A DNA stretch of 64,000 nucleotides, taken from Peromyscus leucopus (taxonomy: Eukaryota; Chordata; Mammalia; Rodentia; Cricetidae). The translations under genes were made by a program, and so were the position numbers. The DNA is taken from positions 65,973,664 through 66,037,663 of the forward strand of contig NC_051073.1 of NCBI RefSeq assembly GCF_004664715.2, given 5' to 3'. Below, one piece after another: positions 47,083-56,004 of this stretch (position 1 is the stretch's first letter; each line of letters starts with the position of its first letter). The notes under the pieces are model-generated. The model searched no databases, was not told the DNA's origin, and saw nothing but the letters and a program-made list of their open reading frames with translations.

Positions 47083-47222
47083 AGGGGATGTTGAGACAGG
47101 GTTTCTCTGTGTAGCCCTGGCTGTCCTGGAACAGGTTCTGTAGACCAAGCTGGCCTCGAACTCACAGAGATCCATCTGCCTCTGCTTCTGAGTGCTAGGA
47201 TTAAAGGCATGCACCGCATGGT
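47083..47222 (-). repeat. B1 SINE
   Basis: 'gagacagggtttctctgtg', 'agccctggctgtcctgg', 'gtagaccaagctggcctcg', 'gtgctaggattaaaggc'. Confidence 0.95.
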
Positions 47223-48504
47223 GCCAAGTGAGTTTTAAATGATGCAGTTTGAACTTTTTTTTTTAATGGGGTGAGAGAGGTAGATCTAAATCTCTTGTTT
47301 TCTGTGGCCTGCCCCCCTCCCTTTATGCATCTTATAGCACGTTATTGCTATAACTAGGAACACAGAGACATTGCTGGTGGTTCACCTTGAGTTTGTGGAG
47401 CCCTGTGTTAAAGATGGTTTAGGGTGAGCTACTTTAGTTTTGTTCTTTGAATATACAGCCAAGTGTCATTTTAACACCAGGTTCCATTCTGGGAAGTATG
47501 CTATCTGGCCATTGTGTGAGTCACATAGTAGGTATTTACACAAACTTAGATGGTGGAGCTCAAGAGAAGATGATACAGCTCAAAGACAGGAAACTCACAG
47601 GCTATATGAGGCTGCTATGGGCAAAAATCCACACAGTTGTTCAATAAAGTATTTTTTTTTAATAAGTGGAAAAGGTGTACTGAAACACAAATAGACGTCT
47701 AGCATCTTGTGTACACAAACCAGTAATATAGTTACTTATCACGATCAAGTGCTATGTACTGCATATACTTGTATGTGCTATGCTTTTACGTGACCGGGAT
47801 ATGCTAGGTTCATTTACGTCAGCATCATCACAAATATGGGAATAATGCACTTTGCTGCCGTGTTATGGCGATGACCGAGGTATCAGGGATAGCGTGGTGT
47901 TATCTTATGACACCACCACAGTATATACAGCCCCACCCCTGACCAAACGACATGTGGTACGTGACTGTGATTCTCACCGTGAATGTGCAAAGTGCTCACC
48001 AAGGTGTCTTCCATATGCTTTTCTGGAACTCTGAACTCTTCTAACCTGGAGGATCCCTGGTGTCAGCTCTCATTCCCTTTTAATCTGCCCTCTGATTGGC
48101 CTTCTGGCAGCTACCCCACCCAGGAGCGGCCCTTCTCTCAGGCAAGGACCCAGGCAAATCTCAAATGCAAATTCCAGCAACCTCTTTGCATCGCTAGACT
48201 GGTGCCTTCCCTGCTCACCTCTCCACTCTTCACTAAATCTGCTCACCACGCTCTGCGTGGGTTCCCATCTCACTTGTCCCCAGGCAGAAGGCCAGATCAC
48301 GTGTGGAGCCTCCCTGGTGGGGCCCCTTCTTCCAGGAATTGCAGTGACTGCCTGTCAATCAATGGCTGAGAAGAGGCAGTACACCCTCTGTTTCACGGTG
48401 ATCTTTGTACACGGAGGTGCGGGTCCAGCGCCAGTGAGTTAATCTAACATGGAGTTTCACTCGTGTATACTATTGTGGTTTAAATAGTTCATTTCCTCCA
48501 TACA
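47223..48504. other. Unique sequence, nothing identified
   Basis: Frames at 47440-47694 and 47983-48369 (plus) lack any domain. No repeat landmark recognised. Confidence 0.5.
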
Positions 48505-48838
48505 TTTGTTATCTGAATGCTTGGTCCCCAGGTGGGGGGTTCTGCAAACTTAGAATGTGGAGCCCAGCTGAAAGAAGTCTTGGGGCAGCAGGGGTGGGGT
48601 AAGGAGGTCCCTAGGGATATATCATTCCTGGCTGCCTGCTGTTTTACTGCCTGTGCGTCCGTGTCTGGCCACCACGTAAAGAGTTATACTGTACACTCCC
48701 GTTGTCCAAGACGGGCTGGTCCCATTACCGTGCATTTCCCAGCATGGTGGGTGAACACTCTCTGGAATCTATGAGGCAAAACAAACCTCCCTTAAGTTCT
48801 TCTCGTTGGGTATTTTATAACAGCCACAAGAAAAATAA
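48505..48838 (-). repeat. Dispersed repeat, reverse-type relative
   Basis: 'gttatctgaatgcttggtcc', 'catttcccagcatggtggg' and 'ataacagccacaagaaaaataac' (shortened) match a relative of the dispersed family whose usual 3' end is a 'cacagcaacagaaaagtaac' type sequence. More diverged than other copies. Confidence 0.6.
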
Positions 48839-49979
48839 CTAATACACATACATTTGTTCCCCTAGCCTTCTTCTGTCTGAAAAACATATTACGATGCCTC
48901 TTTTTTGTTCAATGTGCTTAATAGACAGCAAAAGTCATACCTTGAGAATTTAGTGATTCTCACAGCTTCTGCCTTCCAATGGCTTCAATAAATGAATACG
49001 AAAACGAACATATAAATCATATTTGAATAACCATCCAAACTGGTCCCTTGGAGTGCTCTTGGGGGCCGCAGTCTCCCAGTCTGTGTTGTGAGCAATGCTG
49101 GCTACATAAGAAGCTACTTGATTAGCCATCTGGGAAGCTTCACTAATGTGTTAGAAATGGTGTGTGGGCCTTTATATTTTGGCCTCTTTAACTACTTCCC
49201 CTAAGATTTTTTTTTTTTAATGTATATTATTGAGAGGCAAAAGAGGGTTTGACAAGAGACTTACTATCAAGATGAGCATTTCCGGTCAAGACAGTGATTG
49301 ATGAGCTCTTGTAGCTGTTGGGATTCTACCACAAATGTGCAAACAGGAAGATGGCGTAGGAAAGGGAATTGTTTTTCTTCAAAGGCTGAGAGACTCGACC
49401 AATATGTTTATTTTTTTTTAAAGGCCTAGAAATCTAGAAGTAAAATTCCACCCATAAGGCCTTGCCTTCAAAAGAATTTCATAGAGCATATTTTTAGATA
49501 ATCCACATGCATACATTTTATTAATCATTTATGAGTGCCCTAAAACACTTCAGGAAACATTTTCAAACTCAAACACCTTTTTAAATGACATCATGTCTGT
49601 TGGTCTATATTGTTGTGGAGTTGGGGTCTGGAAGGTGTTCTATCCCCCACAAAACAGCTTCTAAAGGTCTGTCATCTATCTTCCTAAAACGAAACATCTG
49701 GACAGTGCAGTGGGCTTCTGGGAGGCAGCTGGCTGGATTTGGACCCTTCATTCCAAGGGAAACCACCACAGGACCAGCAAGAGGCAAGACCACTGTCCTG
49801 GGGAGCCTTGAGGCCCATGGCAGCTGAACCATGGGAGGGTGGTCAGTGTGGGCAGTCTCTGGGAGTTTGTTCTCCCTCTGAGGTCCTCGGTGGAGGGCTT
49901 GCATTCGCCTGCTCCTCTCTGCTGCCATTTTTTTTCAGTTACACATTCTGACCTGCAGACAAAGGTCATGCTTGTGTTC
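48839..49979. other. Unique sequence, nothing identified
   Basis: AT-rich to about 49600, then mixed. Overlapping opposite frames at 49605-49951 show no domain. Confidence 0.5.
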
Positions 49980-50300
49980 ACCAGTTTTCCATTGCTGTAG
50001 CAAAATGCCTGGAACTGGAAGAGGGAGATTTATTTTGGCTCATGATTTCTGGGCTTTCATGAGGCCAGGCCACTGTGGGCCTGTGGTGAGGCAATGTCAC
50101 AAGGAGGAGGGCAGAGTAGAGCAGAGTGTATTATGGTGACCAAGAAATGGAGAGAGAGAGAGAGAGAAGGCAGGGAGGGCCAGGGTAAGACCTAGTCTTC
50201 AAAGGTAGACCCCGCTGTGACTGACTCCCAACAACCAGGCCCAACCACTAATTGCCTGTTCAGTTAGCCCTGGTGACACAGTCACCTAGCTTTCATTTTA
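49980..50300 (+). repeat. Dispersed rodent repeat, forward
   Basis: 'ttttccattgctgtagcaa', 'agatttattttggctcatg', 'caggccactgtgggcctgtgg' (shortened), a (GA)n interruption and 'gaccccgctgtgactgac'. Confidence 0.65.
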
Positions 50301-50335
50301 TCTAACATAACTGTACACTCTTTGTTTTAAAATTC

Positions 50336-50477
50336 CAAACTGATTTCTTTTTTTTTTTTTTTTTTTTTTCACATTTTCTGTGTAGCTTTGCTTTTGGGCT
50401 CATTGTATACTCTCAACTCACAGAATCCTGTCTCTGCTCCGTTGTTTTAAAACTTCCACCGCCCAAACTGATTTCTT
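50336..50477 (-). repeat. Degenerate B1-like insert with direct flanks
   Basis: A T20 run, 'cattttctgtgtagctttg' and 'tctcaactcacagaatcctg' form a shrunken antisense B1 at 50350-50463. The flanks caaactgatttctt occur at 50336 and 50464. The similarity extends left through ttgttttaaaa on both sides. Confidence 0.7.
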
Positions 50478-50537
50478 AACAGTTGTGCACGAGCACTACC
50501 ACGAGAGGCATTAGGATATTCTAGTGAGGAAGATGTG

Positions 50538-50540
<3 letters not shown>

Positions 50541-50573
<33 letters not shown>
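50541..50573. repeat. (GT)n microsatellite
   Basis: About 16 GT units. Confidence 0.96.
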
Positions 50574-50574
<1 letters not shown>

Positions 50575-50681
50575 ACATTATGTTATGTCAGGTTGAAAAG
50601 AACTGCTTCCTGTCTAGGCAGGTAACATTTGTGTTTGCTGTATGTGGACAGCAAAACTTTGACACAGTTTGAAATGACACA

Positions 50682-51117
50682 AAGAACTGGAGTGGTATTT
50701 GCTCTGCCTATGACCTTGGGCTATACGGCCCAAAGAAGGTAGTGCTTCTTGCCTGAGGATGTGACCTCTTAAAAGGAAACTTAGAGAGGTCATGAGTTCT
50801 TCTTGTGACCAGATGGCCAGATGGATTAGCTTCTGGGTGGAACAGAGGAAGGTTTCAGCTGTTTACTCAGTTCTGTATTTCGTGAGTGTATTTCCTCAAT
50901 AATATATTAAAAAATTCCTTGATATCCCATAAGCAGACTCTCATGGGTTTCTTGCGTTATCTGGCACCCAACATGGGGCATGAACCCACAACCCTGAGAT
51001 TAAGAGTCCTATGCTCTACCAATTGAGCTAGCAGGGCAATGTAGTGGTATTTGCTCCACCCCATGACCTTGGGCTATATGGCCCGAAGGAGGCAGTGCAA
51101 ATACCAATACAAAGAAC
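50682..51117 (+). mobile_element. LTR-tRNA(Lys)-partial LTR chimera with 6-bp target duplication
   Basis: Order seen: aagaac (50682-50687); LTR 50688-50959 starting TGGAGTGGTATTTGC; TC; TGG at 50962-50964; complement of a whole tRNA 50965-51037; AA; a second LTR start TGTAGTGGTATTTGC at 51040 that matches the first for about 59 bp with mostly transitions; then GCAAATACCAATACA (51097-51111), an inverted copy of the LTR terminus; aagaac (51112-51117). The TG...CA ends and 6-bp duplication indicate integrase-type insertion of a rearranged retroviral DNA. A second, partial copy of this LTR at 54815-54950 shows that it is a real dispersed family. No retroviral gene is present. Confidence 0.85.
50962..51037 (-). 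pseudogene. tRNA-Lys(CTT) copy including CCA, reverse-transcribed
   Basis: The minus strand from 51037 to 50965 reads as a 73-nt tRNA followed by an encoded CCA (51-base side 50964-50962). The anticodon CTT is complementary to 51002-51004. The acceptor start GCCCTGC pairs with GTTGGGT at the 3' side, apart from wobble or mismatch. The D-arm 'tagctcaattggtagagc' and T-arm 'gtgggttcatgccccat' are clear. Against the canonical tRNA-Lys-CTT from memory I count about ten changes. Most are C-to-T or G-to-A, several at former CpGs. The transversions are at positions 5 and 58. Genomic tRNA genes do not encode CCA, and the B box has lost its conserved G, so I call it an RNA-derived, non-functional copy. 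Confidence 0.9.
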
Positions 51118-51512
51118 ATTTTAGGAGTAGATTTTTCCAGGCAGAGGAGACAGTAAGTATAATGACCCTAGGCAGGGCCCTCCAGGAAGAGAATCCTATG
51201 CCTCATAAACACTAACAAGGCCACTCACCTAGGAAGCTTCAAACACAAGTCACATTGGTGAGCTCTGCAGTCTCAGCCTGACGTGGGCCAGCAGATCCCA
51301 TTTCTAAGGAAGCTTCCACAAAGGCTTAAAAAACTGGTCCAACCCAGGAACCTAATTTTACAAGTGAGGAAATTTGTGTTCAGAGGAGGAACGTGATTAA
51401 GCCTCTGGCCTAGAGCTAAGTAGTAACAGAGGCAGGCTGGAGACCACACTCCCATCTCCTAGGGGTTACTCATTCTCTTCTGCCTGGCTTTCTTTTTCCC
51501 TGTCCCACCATC

Positions 51513-51513
<1 letters not shown>
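51118..51513. other. Unique sequence with a MIR relic
   Basis: 51345-51455 ('aattttacaagtgaggaaa', 'gtgattaagcctctggcc') is a probable antisense MIR. Confidence 0.5.

Positions 51514-51556
<43 letters not shown>
51514..51556. repeat. (AAT)n microsatellite
   Basis: 14 perfect TAA units. Confidence 0.97.
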
Positions 51557-51557
<1 letters not shown>

Positions 51558-51559
51558 CC

Positions 51560-51745
51560 TTTATTCTTTTCGCTATGAATAGTAACTGCCATTCCACATG
51601 TGTTACTGACTGAAGTCCTCACAATCACCCCATTGTAGGCTGTGAGCAGGGAGCTTATTATTTTCATTTTATAGACGAGGAAGCAGGGGGCAGGGGGAAG
51701 CAGCTTGCTCAAGGTTCCGTGGCTGGTGTGACAGAGTCAGGCCAC
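51560..51745 (-). repeat. MIR SINE
   Basis: 'gaagtcctcacaatcacccc', 'attttcattttatagacgagg' (shortened), 'cagcttgctcaaggttcc' and 'gtgtgacagagtcagg' follow antisense MIR in order. Confidence 0.75.
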
Positions 51746-52714
51746 CTTCCTGCTGGCCCTGTGGTGCTTTGTGGCCTCATGCTGACCTTGGCAAGAACTT
51801 GGAGGTGATCCCGACTGCCATCAAACAGGAACGTCAGCTCCTCACCCTGCACTGGTGGCGTGCTAGCTCGGGCTGTGGCGTCTGTCGCTTTGGAAAGCTG
51901 CTGTGATCCAGACATAACTTACCTGCCTTCTAGAAACTGTAGGCGACTTGGCTTCCTTTTAGCGCCACTTGAAGTCAAGCCAGGGAGAGGCTGCGGAGGG
52001 GTGAGGGGGTGGGCTGCCTGCACATTGATGAAAAACTTGGCCCAGCATTGAGTCATAGCTGCATCAAGCCACCCATCACTGGGACCTCCCAGCGAAGGCT
52101 TAGATGACTGCTGTGTTATTATTTATCTTGCTGTTAGGACCTGAGGAGCCAGGCTGAAGACCGAAGACAGTATGATCTGCCTGCTGGCAGTGACTGAAAT
52201 TCACGACACAGGTAGCAGTATTCCATCAGACTGCCAGAGCTGCACAGGTCTGCGAGGTTCTGGGCAGCTTGTGCCTCCCTCAAAGAACAGTGAGGATTTC
52301 ATGGCATCTGAGTCTTGATTTGCTAGGGAAAGGGTAAGGAGAGGCATTCTAGGAAGAAGGGGATAGCCTCAGCTAAGACACAGAAGTATCATATGGGGGA
52401 AGGGTGATGAAATACAGAGGTTAGAAAAAAAAGTGTGCCTATCTCATTCTGTATATAGCTAGTAAATTTCTACAAGCTAATACAACATGGCAAGATAGAC
52501 TTCACCATGTATTTTTATTTATTTATTTATTTATTTTTTGCTAGCTGCTTAGGACATCATCCTTAAGTCGCTCAAACAGCACATAACACGCTCCACTGTG
52601 TCTCATTCAAACACCGAAACCAAATGTGCTATTCACTAATTACCACTGCCGTGCTCTCTGAAAGGCACGGTGGTGTTTGTTTCTATTGTTCCTTATAGAT
52701 TAGCGTGGTGTTTT
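51746..52714. other. Unique sequence with an (ATTT)n patch
   Basis: ATTT repeats at 52511-52540. Nothing else recognised. Confidence 0.5.
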
Positions 52715-52885
52715 GAATGAGAACTGTCTCCTTGGTCTCAGGCATTCAAAGATCTGGCTCCCAGTTTGTAGGGATGTTTGGGCTGATTGGGGGGTGGGAT
52801 GGGCTTCCTTGCTGCAGGAAGTATGTCATTGGGGGAAATCAGAAGTCATGTGCCACTCTCAGGTCACACTGGTGGGCAGGCTTGA
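52715..52885 (-). repeat. Dispersed repeat relic
   Basis: 'caggcattcaaagatctggc', 'ttgctgcaggaagtatgtc' and 'attgggggaaatcag' resemble the head of the relative at 48505. Another piece ('tttccagttcactctctctgcc', shortened, 'gagctctcagcttcctgg') at 53944-54050 may be its continuation. Confidence 0.4.
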
Positions 52886-53002
52886 TGTGGCAGCGCCAAG
52901 CAGGTGATCGCTGGTATTTGAAAATGGTATTATAACGCTGCAGGATGTAACAAACTGAGGTTAATGATACATGGTTAATGTACCATTAATTAATGAAATG
53001 GG

Positions 53003-53389
53003 TGCTGTGGGGTGGTCTGTATGTTAAATTTCTCTGATTGGTCAATAAATAAAACACTGATTGGCCAGTGGCCAGGCAGGAAGTATAGGCAGGACTAACA
53101 GAGAGGAGAATTGAGGGACAGGAAGGCAGAGGGAGACACTGCCAGCTGCCACCATGACAAGCAGCATGTGAAGATGCCGGTAAGCCACGAGCCACGTGGC
53201 AAGGTATAGATTTATGGAAATGGATTAATTTAAGCTATAAGAACAGTTAGCAAGAAGCCTGCCACAGCCATACAGTTTGTAAGCAATATAAGTCTCTGTG
53301 TTTACTTGGTTGGGTCTGAGCGGCTGTGGGACTGGCGGGTGACAGAGATTTGTCCTGACTGTGGGCAAGGCAGGAGAACTCTAGCTACA
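53003..53389. repeat. Solo ERV LTR (class II-like)
   Basis: TGCTGTGGGG start, CTAGCTACA end, 387 bp. The flanks aatggg (52997-53002) and gatggg (53390-53395) form a 6-bp duplication with one mismatch. Internal 'ttggccagtggccaggcagg', 'gccacgagccacgtggcaagg' (shortened) and 'gacagagatttgtcctgac' are typical of a common rodent LTR. It shares its start and several motifs with the LTR at 32136. Confidence 0.85.
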
Positions 53390-53394
53390 GATGG

Positions 53395-53560
53395 GCCAGG
53401 CAGTGGTGGTGCATGCCTTTAATCCCAGGACTCGGGAGGCAGAGGCAGATGGATCTCTGTGAGTTCGAGGCCAGCCTGGTCTACAGAGTGAGTTCCAGGA
53501 CAGACACCAAAGCTACACAGAGAAACTCTGTCTTGTAACAAACAAACAAACAAACAAATT
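53395..53560 (+). repeat. B1 SINE
   Basis: 'ccaggcagtggtggtgcatgc' (shortened) head, 'gatctctgtgagttcgagg', 'ccaggacagacaccaaagc', 'gaaactctgtcttg' and (CAAA)n tail. The sequence after the tail (aattaatgagatgg) matches the sequence upstream of the neighbouring LTR, not the LTR end. Confidence 0.95.
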
Positions 53561-54637
53561 AATGAGATGGTACAATATATGAGACTGGAGATGGAAAGGA
53601 GTCCTAAGAAGACTTCCTGAGGACCTTTAGAACAACAGAATATTTCTCATTAAGAGAGGCCCAGACCTGACCCTGGGGCATAAGATCTTGCCTATGGAGC
53701 AGTGGGCAAAATATGAGGGGGACCAGTTCTCCCTTGAACTATGTCTGAAAGATGTTCTTTGAGAAAGAAAAGAGAGAGACTTTTGGTTGTGGTTTGTGGA
53801 TATGCCTGGTCTCATCTTATTTTTAATGAAGTTAGTTCAACCTGAATCACAGGTTAAGAGTTATTTGCTCTGTGGATACCTCACTGCAGATAAATGTCTA
53901 TTATAACTACTATTGGATGTTTTTGAAAAGGCCATGAACCGTTTCCAGTTCACTCTCTCTGCCTTGTGCTTTTGGTTTAAGAATGAGCTCTCAGCTTCCT
54001 GGTACTGTCACCATGCCATGCTACCTACAGCCGGCAGCCTGCCTCCATACAGCCACACAGCAGGGTTAGTGACTCAATTTTAAGAATTTTATAGGCAGGT
54101 TACTAAATACAGGCATTATTAAAACTGAAATTACAATTAACTAGATTTTATTTTGAAAGGCAACTAATATTCTAAACTTATAATTGCCTAATTATTTCAC
54201 TGGATTTTACTTACCACTGTGCATGTCTCTGGGGCTGCCCACATCTATTTTATCCACTCTGCAGACAGAGGTGCTCCTCAGGGGCGTCCATCTTTACCCA
54301 GCTCTGCATTCACCCATGCCATGCTGGTTAGCTGAGATGAGCCTTGATGTGTGTTCACACCAAGGGAATGGGCAAGTGATCAGAGCAGGATGAACTGTTT
54401 TGCTGATATCTAAACTTTAAAAGGTGACGAAGAAACTGTGATAACCCATACTGCAGTTGAATGTATTGTGTATGTAGTTATTATATTGTGAAAGGCATAA
54501 AAAGCTGAGGGAATATTCTTCTAGTATTCAAAACCTGTGATTCAGCTCCACAAAGAGGTTTCTGAGAACATTTACGAAAAGATAGTCTCCCCAGTTCCTG
54601 TCCCCAGCTTCTTATCCCCTCCCCCCACTCCGCCGCC
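53561..54637. other. Unique sequence, nothing further identified
   Basis: Apart from the possible dispersed-repeat piece at 53944-54050, no repeat or gene signal. Confidence 0.45.
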
Positions 54638-54805
54638 CCAGCACTCAAGAAGCAGAGGCAGGAGGATTGGAAAAAGTTTGAGGACAGCCTGGTCTCATAA
54701 TGAGTTCCAGGTCAGTGTGGGCTACAGAGTGAAAGCCTGTCAAAAACAAACAAACAACAAAAAAAACAAAAAAAACAAAACAAAAAAAAAAAAAAAAAAA
54801 AAAAA
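54638..54805 (+). repeat. B1-type SINE, head degraded, long A tail
   Basis: 'gcactcaagaagcagaggc', 'ggacagcctggtctcataatg' (shortened), 'gttccaggtcagtgtggg' and 'gagtgaaagcctgtc', then an A/C-rich tail ending in A24. Confidence 0.85.
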
Positions 54806-54814
54806 CAGCCCTGT

Positions 54815-54950
54815 TTCCTGCTTCCTGGTGTGATCAGACTGCCAGGTGAATTCGCTCATGGTCAGATCAGAGAACATATTTAGCTTTTTACTTAGTTCTG
54901 TATTCGTGAGTGTGTTTCCTCAATTTATATCCTAATAAATTCCCTAATAC
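54815..54950 (+). repeat. Partial LTR, same family as 50688
   Basis: 'tgtgatcagactgccagg', 'acttagttctgtattcgtg', 'agtgtgtttcctcaattt' and 'cctaataaattccc' align in order with 50805-50930. It retains an AATAAA polyadenylation signal that is mutated in the other copy. Its left part is missing and it ends in (CAA)n at 54951-54972. Confidence 0.8.
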
Positions 54951-55149
54951 TCCAACAACAACAACAACAAACAAGTTCTTATATATTATTACTGTTTCAC
55001 ACTATCTTATTCATTCAAATAAAAATAATAATCCATATTCACATCATAATGACCCTCACTTGCTAATGCTGCCACAGGTTGGCTGCATAGTCAAAATCCC
55101 AGCCATAATCAATAAAATCAATGAAAGCATTTTGAGACTCATTTAGCTG

Positions 55150-55640
55150 TATGAAATTTACAATAAATGGTATCGTGATAGTTAATTTTTATGTCAGTAT
55201 GATTGAGTCAAGGGATATCAAATTAAAAACATTACTTCGAGCTGCCATGAGGGTGATTCTGGGAGAGACTGGCCCAGTGCATCAGCTACAGACAGACTGG
55301 AAGACAATGAGGCAGAGGAGTTTTTTCTCTCTTCTTGAGCTAGGCTATCCATTTCCTCCAACCACTGGACATTGGACCACCCAGTTCTCTGGCCTTTAGA
55401 GCTGCCAGAACTTACCCAATGGACCACTGACCCTCAAATTTCATTCTCGGGTCTCATGTCTTCCTTCCTGATTTGGGAGTGCTGTTGACTTCCTTGAGTC
55501 TCAGCTCTTCAAATCCAAGCTGGCTTTCTTGGCTTTCCACCTTATGGACAAGAGGTTATGAAACCTCTTGGACTTGCTAACTGTGTGCATTAATTCCCAT
55601 AATCTTCTTTTATATGTCTCTATCCAGACTATTATTAACA
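55150..55640. repeat. Probable old mammalian interspersed repeat
   Basis: 'gatagttaatttttatgtcag', 'gagggtgattctgggagag', 'actggacattggaccaccc', 'ggacttgctaactgtgtgc' and 'ttcttttatatgtctctatcc' resemble in order an old repeat common in mammals. Family not assigned. 54973-55149 shows nothing. Confidence 0.45.
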
Positions 55641-55708
55641 TGACAGGCCTAACACAAGAATTATACACTATTATTTTTGAGTTGTGTGCTATATGTTCTT
55701 AGAATTAA

Positions 55709-55864
55709 TATTTTTTTTCTTTGTGAGACAAAGTGTCAAAACTAGGTAGGTAGCCTGGGCTAGACTGGAACTCATTATGTAGCCCAGGCTAGGCTTGAAC
55801 TTATAGCAGTCCTCTTCTCTTAGCCTCTAAAATGCCAGGATTTTAGGCATGTACTACCATTGCC
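55709..55864 (-). repeat. Old B1-like SINE
   Basis: T-rich start, 'tgtgagacaaagtgtcaaaac' (shortened), 'tagcccaggctaggcttg', 'gccaggattttaggcatg'. More diverged than the other B1s. Confidence 0.8.
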
Positions 55865-55900
55865 AAGGTAGATAAATAAAATTTATAATAAATTTATATC

Positions 55901-56004
55901 TATTTATCTGTCTATCTGTCTGTCCGTCCGTCCGTCCTTCCTTCCTTCCTTCCGTCCATCCGTCCGTCCGTCCACCCACCCACCCACCCACCCAGCCAGC
56001 CATC
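55901..56004. repeat. Tetranucleotide array (TATC/TGTC/CGTC/CTTC/CACC)n
   Basis: Successive 4-bp motifs shift by single changes along about 100 bp, including CpG-bearing CCGT units. Confidence 0.93.

Noticed and set aside
50962..51037. Functional tRNA-Lys gene
   Set aside because: CCA is encoded, the B box and anticodon stem are mutated, there is no pol III terminator-like T run just beyond the 3' end on the minus strand, and it is joined to an LTR.
52987..53573. LTR and B1 retroposed together as one unit
   Set aside because: The LTR has its own 6-bp duplication, so two separate insertions explain the flanks.
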